Source: Gymnopus androsaceus JB14
Lineage: Eukaryota; Basidiomycota; Agaricomycetes; Agaricales; Omphalotaceae
DNA: 64,000 nt
NCBI GenBank assembly: GCA_009733575.1
Contig: ML769669.1
Location: 1 to 64,000, forward strand
Direction of reading: 5' to 3'
This document shows, piece by piece, positions 1 through 10,802 of this stretch (its first letter is position 1; every line of letters begins with the position of its first letter). The notes beneath the pieces were generated by a model that made no database searches, was not told the DNA's origin, and saw nothing but the letters and a program-made list of their open reading frames with translations. The position numbers and the translations under genes are program-made.

Positions 1-406
1 TTAGCTAACGTAGGAGCTGGTTGGTAGACGTGCGCGATATTGCATTAGCACATGTGCTGGCGCTGACGAAGGAGGAAGCAGGCGGAGAGAGGCTGTTGAT
101 TAGCAAGGGAGAGTTTACGTTTCAGGATTTCAGTGAGTGTTTAGCTTGCTTGCTGTTCATTGTCTGAGTCATTAATGCCTTCTCTCATCTAGTCGATGCA
201 GCCAACTCCCTCTCCTCCTCCGATCTCCCGCTAGATAAACTGCCGAAAGGGAATCCCGGTGCAGGTAAAGCTTGCAAACACAAGATCTTATACGATGCGA
301 GAAAGGCTGAGAGGATACTTGGTCTCGGCGCGGAGGTAAAGTATCGTACTATGGAGCAGACATCGAAAGATAGTTTGGAGGACTTTGCAAGACGGGGGTG
401 GTTCTA
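1..406 (+). pseudogene. 3' part of an SDR-family reductase gene, broken copy
   Basis: This is the 3' end of a gene almost identical to the reductase at 1365-2704; the window edge removes the rest. It matches from the LANVGAGW segment to the terminal RRGWF, with an intron at about 133-192 in the same place as the neighbour's. Near base 25 the copy reads GGTTGG then TAG where the neighbour reads GGTTGGG then TAG. The missing G shifts the frame and makes an immediate stop. A conserved Trp just before the intron (FTWQDF in the neighbour) is Phe here. Similarity continues past the stop: the GAATTATGTACAGTAT region near 490-505 resembles one near 2951-2966. It is either a decayed tandem duplicate or an intact copy with a one-base error. 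Confidence 0.8.
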
Positions 407-1052
407 GAATCTAAACGAAGACTGCAGATTATGTAGTATCGTGGATAACATATTAAATAAATTGGGAGAAAGCAAGAGGATGTAAGGAATTATGTACAGT
501 ATACAGGCGCAATGTTACCCTACTATGATGCCTCGCTGATATTTATTTCGTGAAAAAAGCTGGATAACTGTACTACTTGGCCGATTCGTCTTACAGGTTC
601 TACTGCCTTTCTCTAAAATATTGACAAAAAACTTATATGGAGCTTAAGCGCCGATGGGGTGTGCAGTCTCAGTTCTTCTTTTGATGTTTAGCCATGGTGA
701 GAGCATGCCAGGATTGAAGGAGCCCGAAATTGGTCGTAACTCATTTGCAAGGACTTCGGTTCAAATCTGAAAGAGCCCCATTTGACGCGGCTTTCTGTGA
801 TTTCTACTTTTGTACCGTTGAGTTGAGATAGAAATGGTTTTTCTTCAAGAGTACTGATCACTTACATACATCTCCAAGGGGAGATGGGTATTCATTTTGA
901 AGTCGGAGCCAAGTTTCAACGACAATCTCGGCCTTGAAGCTTGAAGTACTGCAGCACTTGCATTTGGTTTCTTGAATAATTGAGTCCCGAACGAGACTCG
1001 TGAGGTTATAACAATCGCTACCAATTTCCAGATCTCCGACGAAACGTTGAAG
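407..1052. other. Intergenic, no gene seen
   Basis: The first 200 bases are a diverged copy of the 3' flank of the reductase at 1365-2704. A 75-codon reading frame on the minus strand (858-1085) has no recognisable motif and runs into the inverted repeat, so it is not called as a gene. Confidence 0.5.
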
Positions 1053-1266
1053 CGATTGGCTTGGTAAGTAAGATTCGGATGTCATTCGGAGGAGTTTAGT
1101 TTACCCAGGAACGCGTTAACTTTGAGACGGAGATACAAATGACATCACCTCGAACTCCGAACACCTCGAACTTCGGATGCCATTATGTAGTATATCCTTT
1201 TTCTACGCGTTCCTAGGTAAACCAAACTCCTCCGAATAACATCCGAGACCTACTAAGCCAATCCCT
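1053..1266. repeat. Long imperfect inverted repeat upstream of the reductase
   Basis: The left arm (about 1053-1116) and right arm (about 1205-1266) are reverse complements. The inner 41 bases (1076-1116 against 1205-1245) differ at about three positions, and pairing continues outward to GATTGGCTTGG / AAGCCAATC with small gaps. The loop is 88 bases. The right arm ends about 100 bp before the ATG at 1365, so it lies in that gene's promoter. It could be a small foldback element or a rearranged duplication of the promoter; no clear target-site duplication was identified. Confidence 0.75.
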
Positions 1267-1364
1267 TAAAAGCAAACCAACGACCACTACAAACCAACGC
1301 TTAAAAACAAACCAACTACCACCACCAAAGCATCAGTGGCATTGCTCATCCATCCAACATCATC

Positions 1365-2704
1365 ATGCCCACCGTCCCTCTTGGAAGTAAAGTACTCGTC
1401 ACTGGTATCAATGGGTATATAGCAGCTTGGGTAGGAAAAACACTGCTCGAAAAAGGATACTCTGTCCGAGGAACAGTTCGTTCCGAAGATAAAGCCGTGG
1501 TCATCAAGCAAATCTTCGCCGAAGCTGGATATGGTGAAGAAAAGTTTGAGACGGTTGTAGTAGAGGATATAACCAAGGATGGTGTATTCGATGAAGCTGT
1601 CAAGGGAGTCGATGCGATTGAACATACTGCGTCGCCGTTTCATCTTAAAGCTGATGATCCACAAGGTACGATTTCGGTTCAATGCGGTGATATACAGACA
1701 ATCTACTCACCCTTCATAACTATAGAATTAATCAACCCAGCCGTAAACGGTACACTCAGCATCCTCAAAAGCGCTCTCCGAGTCTCAGGCTCCATCCGCC
1801 GCATTGTCGTAACCTCCTCCACAGCAGCCGTCGTAAATCCCTCGCAGCTTCCCGAACCCAAGCTCTTCTCTGAAGTTGATTGGAATAATCAAGCCATTGA
1901 AGAAGTCAAGAAGCATGGGAGGGAAGCTAATCAGGTTACAAAGTATAGAGCTAGTAAAACGTTGGCTGAGAAAGGTTTGCATCTCCTCTCTATCGCTTCT
2001 TTTATCGATTAATTAACTAACATACCGATTGCCATCGGCAGCCGCTTGGGAATTCTACAACTCAAATAAAGCAAACATTTCCTGGGATCTCGTTACTCTG
2101 AACCCTCCATTCGTACGTTCCATTAATCGTGCTTAGATCTGTGCATCCTTTCTAATTTTTCTTTTAACACAGGTATTCGGTCCCGCAATTCATCTTCCAT
2201 CCACAGCATCCCCTTCTGCTCTGGGCACCTCCCTCCTCGATTGGTACAACACCGTTGCAACGAGCGACATGGGCGGCAAGTCCCTCGACGCCTTAGCTAA
2301 CGTAGGAGCTGGTTGGGTAGATGTGCGCGATATCGCATTAGCACATGTGCTGGCGCTGACGAAGGACGAAGCAGGCGGAGAGAGGTTGTTGATTAGCAAG
2401 GGAGAGTTTACATGGCAGGATTTTAGTGCGTGTTTACCTTGTTTGTTGTTTAGTGTATGACTGATTAACTAATCCTTTTCTCTCAACAGTCGACGCAGCT
2501 AACTCCCTCCCCCCCTCCGCTCTCCCGCTAGATAAACTGCCGAAAGGAAACCCCGGGGCAGGTAAATCTTGCCAACACAAGATCTTGTACGATGCGAGAA
2601 AGGCTGAAAGGATACTTGGTCTCGGTGCAGAGGTAAAGTATCATACGATGGAGGAGACCTCGAAGGATAGTTTAGAGGACTTTGCAAGACGGGGGTGGTT
2701 CTAG
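1365..2704 (+). CDS. NAD(P)-dependent extended SDR reductase (dihydroflavonol/cinnamyl-alcohol type)
   Basis: Five exons (1365-1665, 1726-1974, 2042-2112, 2173-2425, 2490-2704) give 362 residues, normal for the extended short-chain dehydrogenase/reductase group that includes dihydroflavonol 4-reductase, cinnamyl-alcohol dehydrogenase and yeast Gre2. Residues 10-20 hold the nucleotide-binding turn VLVTGINGYIA. The catalytic pair is visible as KYRASK (YxxxK), with TSST upstream as the serine strand. Introns are 60-67 bp with GT-AG ends; the second contains a clean CTAAC-like branch site (TTAACTAAC). The expected reaction is NADPH-dependent reduction of an aldehyde or ketone in the cytosol; the substrate cannot be read from sequence. 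A broken tandem copy lies at 1-406, and the promoter contains the right arm of an inverted repeat. Confidence 0.9.
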
Positions 2705-3289
2705 GTCAATTTGGGCGGTTCTAGGTTTCATGCGCTTGAATTTTGGGATACGGGAGTAGTCCTTGGGTACAATGATAAGCGGACCCGTTGGCTGAAGATC
2801 ACTTGGTCTTGCTAGTCGCTGGCATAGATCCCTGAAAATTGTCGCGGAGAGTGCAAGAAAATCAAGTGTACGGTATCGTATATTAAAGTAGGAGATCCGA
2901 GAAATGCACAGGGATGATTACAGCTAAGTATGGAACAAAGAAGCTCGCAAGAACTATGTACAGTATGCATCTCGAATCCGTGCCTCTCACAAGAGCTTCG
3001 TGAAAAAAACTGAAGAAACGTACTGCTCGAAATTCATTCATCTTGCTGGTTTCTACCTTTCACTGTAATGGACAAATAATTTCTATCTCTGTCGAAAAAA
3101 ACAAACACAAAGGGATAACACACCCAGGCGATGGGGCGATCCCAGATTCGAGCCGAACACCCCCTGCAAATGGGCCCAAGTATTTACTTTCAAACCCAAA
3201 GCCTCTAGACCATACGCCCGTACCTCCGAAAATCAATTTACAGGTTTCACTATGGCGTTACTGGCATAAATTATCACCGTGTAGCTCGG
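2705..3289. other. Intergenic, no gene seen
   Basis: The 3' flank of the reductase, partly similar to 470-610. A plus-strand open frame at 3043-3396 overlaps a dispersed repeat and has no motif, so it is not called. Confidence 0.5.
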
Positions 3290-3560
3290 ACTCTTTTCTG
3301 AGAAGGCTTGAGCTGGGCTCCTTATACATAGACTCACAAATACTATGGTATACCGTTTTCTTTCTTTTTTTTTGTATTCTAGCTCCTAATAGCTAAGACA
3401 GGTAAGTTAGCGCCAGCGGGCGTTGCGCTAGATACGGAACCAAACCATCTGACCCAAAGTTTCGTTGCCTTCAAAATCGACTCTCACTGAATTCCATCCT
3501 TGTTGGGTTGCTGTGAATGAATGGATGTAAATAGTAAGTATCGATTGTTACTGTCATTCC
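3290..3560 (+). repeat. Diverged copy of a dispersed ~300-bp repeat
   Basis: This block matches 10853-11200 and 15232-15580 in the same orientation with substitutions and gaps. Shared landmarks are CTATGGTATACC, the TCTCACTGRATTCCATC block, the TTGTTGGG(T/C)TGCTGTGAAT block and ATCGATTGTTAC. It is older than the near-identical tandem pair further right. Confidence 0.7.
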
Positions 3561-3730
3561 ACGCTGCAGCTCATGAAATTTACGTCCGTACCCTGGACAA
3601 CTCATAGATTTTACTGTATCATCGCGTTACGTACTTTGACCTTCGCGAAAAGCCTAATGGAATAAAGAAGTCTGAAAGATTCAGGTCGAATGTAGCTCCA
3701 ACTCTTTTTCTTATTAATAGCGGAAGAGGA

Positions 3731-3778
3731 GGCTGAGCCGGAAAAATCTATTGGGAAACCCCCTTTCTAAGAGAAACC
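3731..3778 (+). repeat. Left inverted repeat of an element split by the copia insertion
   Basis: These 48 bases, starting GGCTGAGCCGGAAAAATC, match the reverse complement of 10803-10852 at roughly 42 of 49 positions. The two ends face inward as terminal inverted repeats would. If the copia element is removed, the inner element is about 1 kb. Bases 3774-3778 (AAACC) are also the left target-site duplication of the copia element. Confidence 0.65.
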
Positions 3779-4141
3779 TATTAGAGTTATATTCCTAAAT
3801 AGGAAGTAGCAGCAGTAAGTCCACACAGGACTTAGTAGTAGCAATCACACAGATTGATGGGGGACAACAGTGTTACTACAGGGTATGGTACCTAAGCTTA
3901 TATACAGTCCTAAGTACAAATGATATATTGGGCAGGTGGCTACTGCGTGAATACTTGTGGCTACTGTCCATACAGTAAAGTGGGTACTACAAGAGAGCAA
4001 GTGGATACGGCAAGAGACTGAGTGGAGTCTGCAAGACGATAACAGTGGAGTGCATGGGATGGTGATACAAACAAGTGGAGACTACGAGAAAGCGTTCCAT
4101 GTATAGTTCAATAAGATATATTTACCTTTGATATTCCAACA
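3779..4141 (-). repeat. 3' LTR of the copia element
   Basis: 363 bp, reading TGTTGGAATATC at its 5' end on the minus strand and ending CTCTAATA, that is TG...TA rather than the usual TG...CA. By eye it differs from the 5' LTR at 11 positions (about 3 %). Ten are transitions and six of those lie in CpG in one copy. Confidence 0.93.
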
Positions 4142-4150
4142 CTCCCCTTT
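4142..4150 (-). other. Polypurine tract of the copia element
   Basis: The minus strand reads AAAGGGGAG immediately before TGTTGG of the 3' LTR, the position and composition expected for the plus-strand primer. It overlaps the pol stop codon by two bases. Confidence 0.85.
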
Positions 4151-7100
4151 AAACCTTTGCTAATCCCATGGATGCTGCAAAGTGTTTGGCTTTCATTGAA
4201 GGTAAGGCTTTGGTGAAGATGTCTGCTGTCATGTTTTCCGTAGGGCAGTAAGTAAGATGAATTTTACCTTCCTCAATGACATAGCGGATGAAGTGGTATT
4301 GGATATTGATGTGTTTGGTCCTGGAATGAAAACAATCATCCTTTGCCAATGCGATGGCGGACTGATTGTCTGACATGATAGGGATTGCATGAGTAATTGG
4401 ACCAAAGATTTCCGATAAAGATTCCTAAGCCAGATTGCTTCCTTTGCTGCATGGGTCAAAGCGATATACTTGGCTTCCATGGTGGATAAAGAAATGGTAT
4501 CCTATTGTTTCAACAACCAAGATACTGCTCCACCATTCAACATAAAAATGTACCCGGAAATAGCATGTCAATCCTCTTGGGACATACCATCCGCATCCGT
4601 GTAGCCTTGGACCATTTCCTGGTTGCTTGTACTGAGCCAAAAGTCTTGGGTGTATTTGAGATAGGCGTAGACATGGTGTACATCATTCCAATGAGTGATG
4701 CTGGGGTTTTGTGAAAAGCAAGCAAGGATAGAGACTGCATATGTGATGTCAGGTCTCATAGCAATGGATAAATACTGGAGAACACCAAGGGCCTCTCTGT
4801 AGGGTTTGTCGCGCATAAAAGCAATATCCTTGACTGTTTTGGGTGATTGGTCTTTGTTGAGGTGGATGTGGGGATCAAAGGGAATAGAGAGTGGCTTTAT
4901 AACTGAGAATCCATAGCAAGAGAGTATGGCGACAATGTATGACTGCTGGGATAAGTGAATTGTCCTGTTATGGAGAGATCTTTGGATCTTGATCCCAAGT
5001 AGCCAATGGATTTCTCCAGAATCAACAACTTCAATTATAGCCCCAATATCTTTCTTCAGTTTCTCCATGATGGCCAGGGTTTTGGTAACCAATGTCATGT
5101 TGTCAACATGTATAAAAATGATGGTGAAGGGATTAGTGCAATAGAAAACAGCGTGATCAAAATCAGACCATTTAAACCCTAGTTGGGTCATGGTTTCCCT
5201 GAATCACATGTACCATCGTCAACCAGCTTGTTTAAGTCCATAGAGTGCAAGTTTAAGCTGTAAAGTTTGACCTGGTTTTACCCCTATATCAATGCCTGGA
5301 GGTGCCTTCATAAAAATGTGCTTGTTGTTGTCCAATTTCCTGTAAAGATAAGCTGATTTCATGTCCATTTGGTGAATAATCATGCTCTTCTCAGCTCCAA
5401 TGCTGAGTATAGCATGGGCTGATGCAAGTTTCATGACAGATGCAAATGTTTCATCTGGGAAGTAGTCAATATCTGGGATCTGATTAAATCCATGTACAAC
5501 AAGATGAGCTCGGTGTCCTGTAATGTGACCTTGTTCATCCTTCTTGGTCCGATAGACCCATTTGGATGTGAGAATATTTGCATCTGGAGGTGGAGTGACA
5601 ATTGTATAGGTTCCACGCTCCTGGAGTCTGGAGATTTTGTCCTTCATGGCATTGTACCATTTGGAGCTGTCAGGTCGTCGCATAGCTTCTGCAACAGATA
5701 AAGGATCAGATTCAATTTCTGATGTTACCTGACCTAGAGATGCGGTCAAATGTTGCAACTCATCACTTCCTTCTCCAAGTCCTTCAATGATGTCCCTGAT
5801 CTTCTTGGTGGGTTGTCTGACTTGTTTTCCAGATACTTTGTCTGGTGCAATTAGTTCGGTGATTTCTTCTGGAACTGGTATGACAGGCTGTTCCGACTCA
5901 GTGACTGATGTTCCTAAATTTCCCAAATTTCCATCCTCCCCTTCAACAGGTTGGAACTGTCTGTCAGAGAAAACTATGTTCCTCTCCATTGTGACAGTCT
6001 GACGTGTTGGCCAGTAGATGTAGTGACCATTTGATTTGGGTTCGAGTCCTATCCAGTGTCTTTCCTGGGCCTGTGGTTCCAGTTTGCCGGGTTCCTTTTC
6101 TTGTTTGACATAAACAATACTGCCAAAGATGTGAAGATTAGTAATGTCCGGTTTAATACCAAACCGTTTCTCGTATGGAGTGGCCATTCCAATGGCTTTC
6201 TTCAGCATCCGATTCCAAACATATACTGCATATTTCATCATGAATCCCCAAAGCCATTTTGGGAGTCCTGATGAGATCAAAAGACTTCGAACTGTGTTAA
6301 GCAAAGTTTGATGTGCGCGTTCCGCTATACCATTGTATTCCGGGGTGTTGTGTACCGTGAGACATCATCGTGTCCCAATACATTCCAGATATGCTGTGAA
6401 TTTGTTACTAAGAAATTCCCGCCCTCGATCAGAGTGGAGAACTTTAACAGTTGTGCTGTACTGTGTTTGGAGACCTGTTCAGAGAACCACATACTGTGCG
6501 AATGACTTGTCCTTCGACTTCATTTGGGGTTCTTCCAACCAGTCAGTTGCTTTGTCAACTAAAGTCAGCATGTAAGTGCAATGGTTTACTGTCCTGACTT
6601 GTGCTGGTCCCTACACGTCCATGTGGAAGATGTCTCCAAATTTCTCTGCATGGGGAGATGATCGCACTTGAGCGATAGGATATCTTGATGCTTTCCCAAG
6701 CATACAAGCGCAGCATTCTGGTTCGTCCATTTGTTTTGGATCCAATCCGATTCCATGAACCTGGTTATCTCGGAACATATGCCTCACATAAGCATAGTTG
6801 AGATGACCTAAGATGCAGTGTACCTTGTAAAGAGATACCAATGTGCCGATCTTAGTCGAATAAGCGTGTTCCTGTGATGGGATCTGGTATAGTCCGTTAC
6901 TCTTTGGGATAAATCCCATGAGTTTCCCCTGGCAATCTCTGATTGTCATTTTATCATTTGCGGTATGGATGGCGCAACCATCATTGTCAAGTTTTCCCAA
7001 TGACACAAGTGTGCTGGGAGTGTCTGGACATAGAAGGGTGTGATGGAGTTTTAGTGTTTAGACTTCTTGTCTGTATGTGGGGAGATCAAGATGGAGTGTG

Positions 7101-9503
7101 CCGGAGATGTTTGCTGTGAAGGTTTTCGCATTAGCAGCCTGAATGACTTGTGTTGGAATTAGAGATGGGCACAAATATATTCATGAATACCTGAGTGCTG
7201 GGCAATGTTCAATGAATAGTCATGGGAATTCTGCACAGAATGAGTACCACAGTATGCAAATTAATGAAGGAGTAGTTAAGCTGCATCCCTGTCAAATTTC
7301 TATCACATTTGGATCATTTCCCCATGCTCCAACCACCAAAGAAGCTCCATGAATACTAAAAATGCACAAAACGAATATATTCGTGGTTTTTGAGCATATT
7401 TTGGTCACTGGAGCATGGGGAAATAATCCAAGTATAATAAAAATTTGATCAGGATGTAGCTCAACTATTTCTCCACCAATTTGCATACTATTTTTACTCA
7501 TTCTGACCAGAATCTCAGTGGCTATTCACCAAACAAACAAGTATTTGTGCCCATCTCTACTTGGAATCTCCCTTTGATTCCTGAGTTCGTCGGTGAGTGG
7601 TGTCATGTGTGTAGAGCATCTGGAGTCAAAAAGAATTGCTCCATAACTGTGGGCTGCAGTGTAAGCGTGATCACCTTTCCCAACTCCTTCTTCAGCATTG
7701 TATTTGAATTTGAAGGAAGGAAAGAGATTAACGTCGATGTATACTTCTTCCTCCTCTTCATCGTTAAGAGTAAGAGGTGGCAGAGTGTTGACTTTAATGT
7801 TCTGCACTATGCAGCTTTGATTGCTCAGCAATGAAAGAGCTAATTCGAATTCATCAGCTATTTCAGAAAAATCGAAAACAAGATTCCCATGCTTAGTGGG
7901 AATTTTGATTGCTGCCCATGATGACTCGGGTACTTCCTCAATCATGGATGAGGATGCCACTTCGTTGTTCTTCGGCCTATCTCTCCAATTTCCATCCGAC
8001 TTCTTCTTCTGCTTCTCTTTAGGGGGTTCCGTCTCCTTAGCCTTGTTGGCCTGACTGCGTTTCTCCAATGGACATTGATTCCCAAACTGTCCTTTACCTC
8101 TGCAGTTATAACAAATGGAGTCCTGACAACTCATTGATCCTCTGCAGCCTCTGCCTCTGCCTCGGGAATTTCCCCTAAAGAAATTTCCATGACCTTGAAA
8201 ACCTCCTCTTCCCCTGTTACTGGCATAGTTTGCTGATTCCTTCTTGTGATTGTGTCGCATTTGGTGCACCATTGATTCAGCACAAATGGTAGAGATGAGC
8301 TCCGCAGGACTGAGCTTCTTGTCTGTTTTAGCAGAGAAAACAGCCAATGTGTTTATCGTTGTTGGGGACAGAGGACATAATGGTATTGACGAATATATTG
8401 TTGTTGATATCAATTCCTCTAGTCGTGAGGTCGTCAAGGATGTTGATCATGTCATCCAAATGTTTATTGACCTTGGATGGGTCCATGCATCACATAGTGT
8501 GGAGTTGTTTTTGTAAAAATGATTCAGTAGGAGCGTTTTTAGAATCATAATCAGGGAGTAAATTTTCCCACAACTGCTTTGTATTGTTGTAGTGCCTATA
8601 CCTTTGGAATATTCTATCTGATAACCTGCCAATGATTGCATTTAGCAAATCACTGTCCTTTCCCCTGTGCTCATCATCTGATCCTTGAGCAAGATCAGGT
8701 TGCGGATACCATTCAAAATAATGCTGGTAGCCGATAGATCTGGCTGTGAATTCCCCTCGAGTTTTCCACATGTCCCAGTTTGATCCATCCAACTTTAAGG
8801 TTGTAACCTTATCAAAGGCTTTTCCTGCTTTAGACATCTCATTGTCATCGTCGGAATCAGAAATTAAAGCACCTGGTGATCCGGGATCTGATGGCAATGA
8901 GGATCTGTGTGGAGAGGGTGGTTCCGTATTTGAATATGGAAATTGGGGTGTGGTGCCCTGTGGAGATGGTTGTGGAGGTGTAGGTGGAGTTGGTTTGTGT
9001 TTTGGTGCAGGTGATTGTGATGGAGCAGGAGTATGCTGCTGTGAGGATGATGCAATAGGCTGGGCAGCAGGTGCTTCAGTATCCTCTTTGTTGTCGTCTT
9101 TGTCGTTGGCAATGTGTTGTAGGTGACTTCTGATAATTACCTCCTGTTCTTTCGCAATAGGTTTCGCAAAATTCGCTAATTTTCCTGTCCAAGGTACATC
9201 ATATCAGTTTAGGCAATGTTGTTTATCACACTGGCTCCACTTTCCATTGGTTCGGTTTTTGTACCTATCAACTAATTCGTTGATGTCAAAGATGTGTGAG
9301 TGTCCTTTACAAGGAACAGTGTCATCTGTGGGAGGTAGTGGTGCTTGTCTCTGCTGTGGTGTTACAGCTTTGCTACTCGATGAGCTGGCTTGTTCCAATG
9401 CAATGGAACATTGTTGAGTTACTGGTGGTGGTGCTTGTTCTGATGACTTTATCTCCTGTCGAGTTTGTAGTGGTGGAGGATTTGGCCTGGGTGGCATGAA
9501 CAA
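4149..9503 (-). pseudogene. copia gag-pol, degenerate
   Basis: Gag begins near 9503 with a Pro/Gln/Ser-rich region, is interrupted, and continues through 8897-8490 (SNWDMW segment). The zinc knuckle at about 8090-8130 is CxxCx9C with Gln where His is expected. The protease turn reads DSRC instead of DSG (about 7610-7620). GAG-pre-integrase (6611-7006) keeps H-x3-H and C-x2-C. Integrase includes LHSDRGREF and the WLWG segment. The reverse transcriptase active site reads HVDN instead of YVDD (about 5104-5115). RNase H keeps DNQSA near 4362-4376. In-frame stops include TGG-to-TAG at 6612-6614 and TGG-to-TGA near 5204. Many lesions are C:G to T:A transitions, consistent with deamination. A MITE interrupts pol between protease and pre-integrase. 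Confidence 0.92.
7160..7559. mobile_element. 400-bp foldback hAT-type MITE inserted in copia pol
   Basis: The ends are perfect inverted repeats of 18 bases, starting TAGAGATGGGCACAAATA. The flanks are 8-bp near-duplicates, GTTGGAAT at 7152-7159 and CTTGGAAT at 7560-7567. TAGAGATGGGCA-like ends with 8-bp duplications are the hAT pattern. The interior is a long imperfect palindrome: 7160-7332 pairs with 7409-7559 around a 76-bp spacer containing CGAATATATTCG. That symmetry explains similar-looking short open frames on both strands. No transposase is present. Confidence 0.88.
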
Positions 9504-9540
9504 GAGTTACAGCAATATGATGCATCAATGGTTAAGGCTG

Positions 9541-9552
9541 GGGCCCATAACC
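9541..9552 (-). other. copia primer-binding site (half-tRNA type)
   Basis: The minus strand reads GGTTATGGGCCC with no gap after the 5' LTR. Its complement, GGGCCCATAACC, has the form of the anticodon arm of initiator tRNA-Met, with CAT as anticodon, rather than the acceptor end. Priming from an internally cleaved initiator tRNA is known for Drosophila copia; its use here is inferred from the match. Confidence 0.75.
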
Positions 9553-9915
9553 TATTAGAGTTATATTCCTAAATAGGAAGTAGCAGCAGTAAGTCCACAC
9601 AGGACTTAGTAGTAGCGATCACACAGATTGATGGGGGACAATGGTGTTATTACAGGGTATGGTACCTAAGCTTATATACAGTCCTAAGTACAAATGATAT
9701 ATTGGGCAGGTGGCTACTGCATGAATACTTGTGGCTACTGTCCATACAGTAAAGTGGGTACTACAAGAGAGCAAGTGGATATGGCAAGAGACTGAGTGGA
9801 TTCTGCAAGACAATAACAGTGGAGTGCATGAGATGGTGATACAAACAAGTGGAGACTATGAGAAAGTGTTCCATGTATAGTTCAATAAGATATATTTACC
9901 TTTGATATTCCAACA
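9553..9915 (-). repeat. 5' LTR of the copia element
   Basis: 363 bp, the same boundaries as the 3' LTR and followed by the target duplication AAACC (9916-9920). The same sequence, with no differences seen, recurs at 13931-14293 in the tandem copy, so the tandem duplication is younger than the LTR divergence. Confidence 0.93.
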
Positions 9916-9920
9916 AAACC

Positions 9921-10802
9921 CCCCTCCAAAAAACCCTGACTATTGAGGAACCCAGGTGCTGGCTTGGCTTAGTAACACCATCACTGGCCGGTGGTCTCCA
10001 ATGAACTCCAATGATTGTGACAGTCTCCACCTTGAATGGCCCTTAACTACTTTTTTGATCTTTGAACTAATGCTAATTTCTGTTGCTGCCCCTCAAACCT
10101 TTGTAGCCAAATCAAGGTAGCGAACTGGTAGAATTGAATCCAAAGGTGTGTTTCAGTGTTCTTCTACTTAATGTTGTCCTAATGAAAGTAAGCAAGCTCT
10201 TTCAAATCTCAATGTCTTGCACTCTCTCTGCACCATGTCTTCCTGCATTACATCTTCTGCATACATATAGGCTGCCAAGCCCCTCTATGGCCAGGCATTT
10301 GTCAGTTAGCATCATTAGGCATTGCTCAGATTTCGAATTTGAGTTACTGGGTATTGCTGCACATGCTGTATGTATCACCTCTAGCAAGGAATTCCATTCC
10401 ATGTTCAATTGGCTTTATAACTACATGAGATGCAAATACATTATCATTTACCATGAAGCACAAGACAATGAGCACGCATATCTCCCGCACTCCATGTTTT
10501 GTCAACTCCCTCAGGTATGATGTATTGCATGCCCGAATTGCCTTTTCTTGCACCTCCACCCTGTATTTGCAGCATGCGCGCAACTGCAAGTTGTGGTGCT
10601 GGACAAGTGATCAAAGCTGGATTGTGCAGTTGTGAATCCGAATGTTGGAGGTCTTGAGCTTTCTATTAAAAAGCTCGAAATCTATTAAAATAGTGGTTTT
10701 CTTTCAAGTCTACACATGGGCGCTTCTCAGTGGCGCCTGTTTCGGCCGGTCATCAGAGAAACCCTCAAGTCACTTTTTCGAGAGGGTTTCCCCGAGGAAC
10801 CC
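9921..10802. other. Interior of the inverted-repeat element, no recognisable gene
   Basis: About 0.9 kb between the copia insertion and the right inverted repeat. Short open frames occur on both strands (for example 10134-10520 plus and 10202-10408 minus) but show no known domain. A one-base T-run difference between the copies changes the length of the plus frame, which argues against coding constraint. Confidence 0.55.

Larger units (their letters stand above)
3779..9915 (-). mobile_element. Ty1/copia LTR retrotransposon, full length but decayed
   Basis: The 6137-bp element lies on the minus strand with 363-bp LTRs at both ends and the five-base duplication AAACC at 3774-3778 and 9916-9920. 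Domain order from 5' to 3' is gag, CCHC-like knuckle, protease, GAG-pre-integrase, integrase, reverse transcriptase, RNase H. Integrase before reverse transcriptase is the copia order. It carries a primer site directly next to the 5' LTR, a purine tract directly next to the 3' LTR, and a 400-bp MITE inserted in pol. Stops, frame changes and lost catalytic residues show it is not autonomous now. It landed inside an older inverted-repeat element. Confidence 0.95.

Noticed and set aside
7526..7834. Plus-strand frames within 7481-8054 and the same at 11859-12432
   Set aside because: Antisense shadows of the copia protease region and the MITE palindrome.
8746..9126. 126-codon plus-strand frame and its Gly/Cys-rich translation, twice in the window
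   Set aside because: It is the antisense of the low-complexity Pro/Gln/His-rich gag region of the minus-strand copia element.
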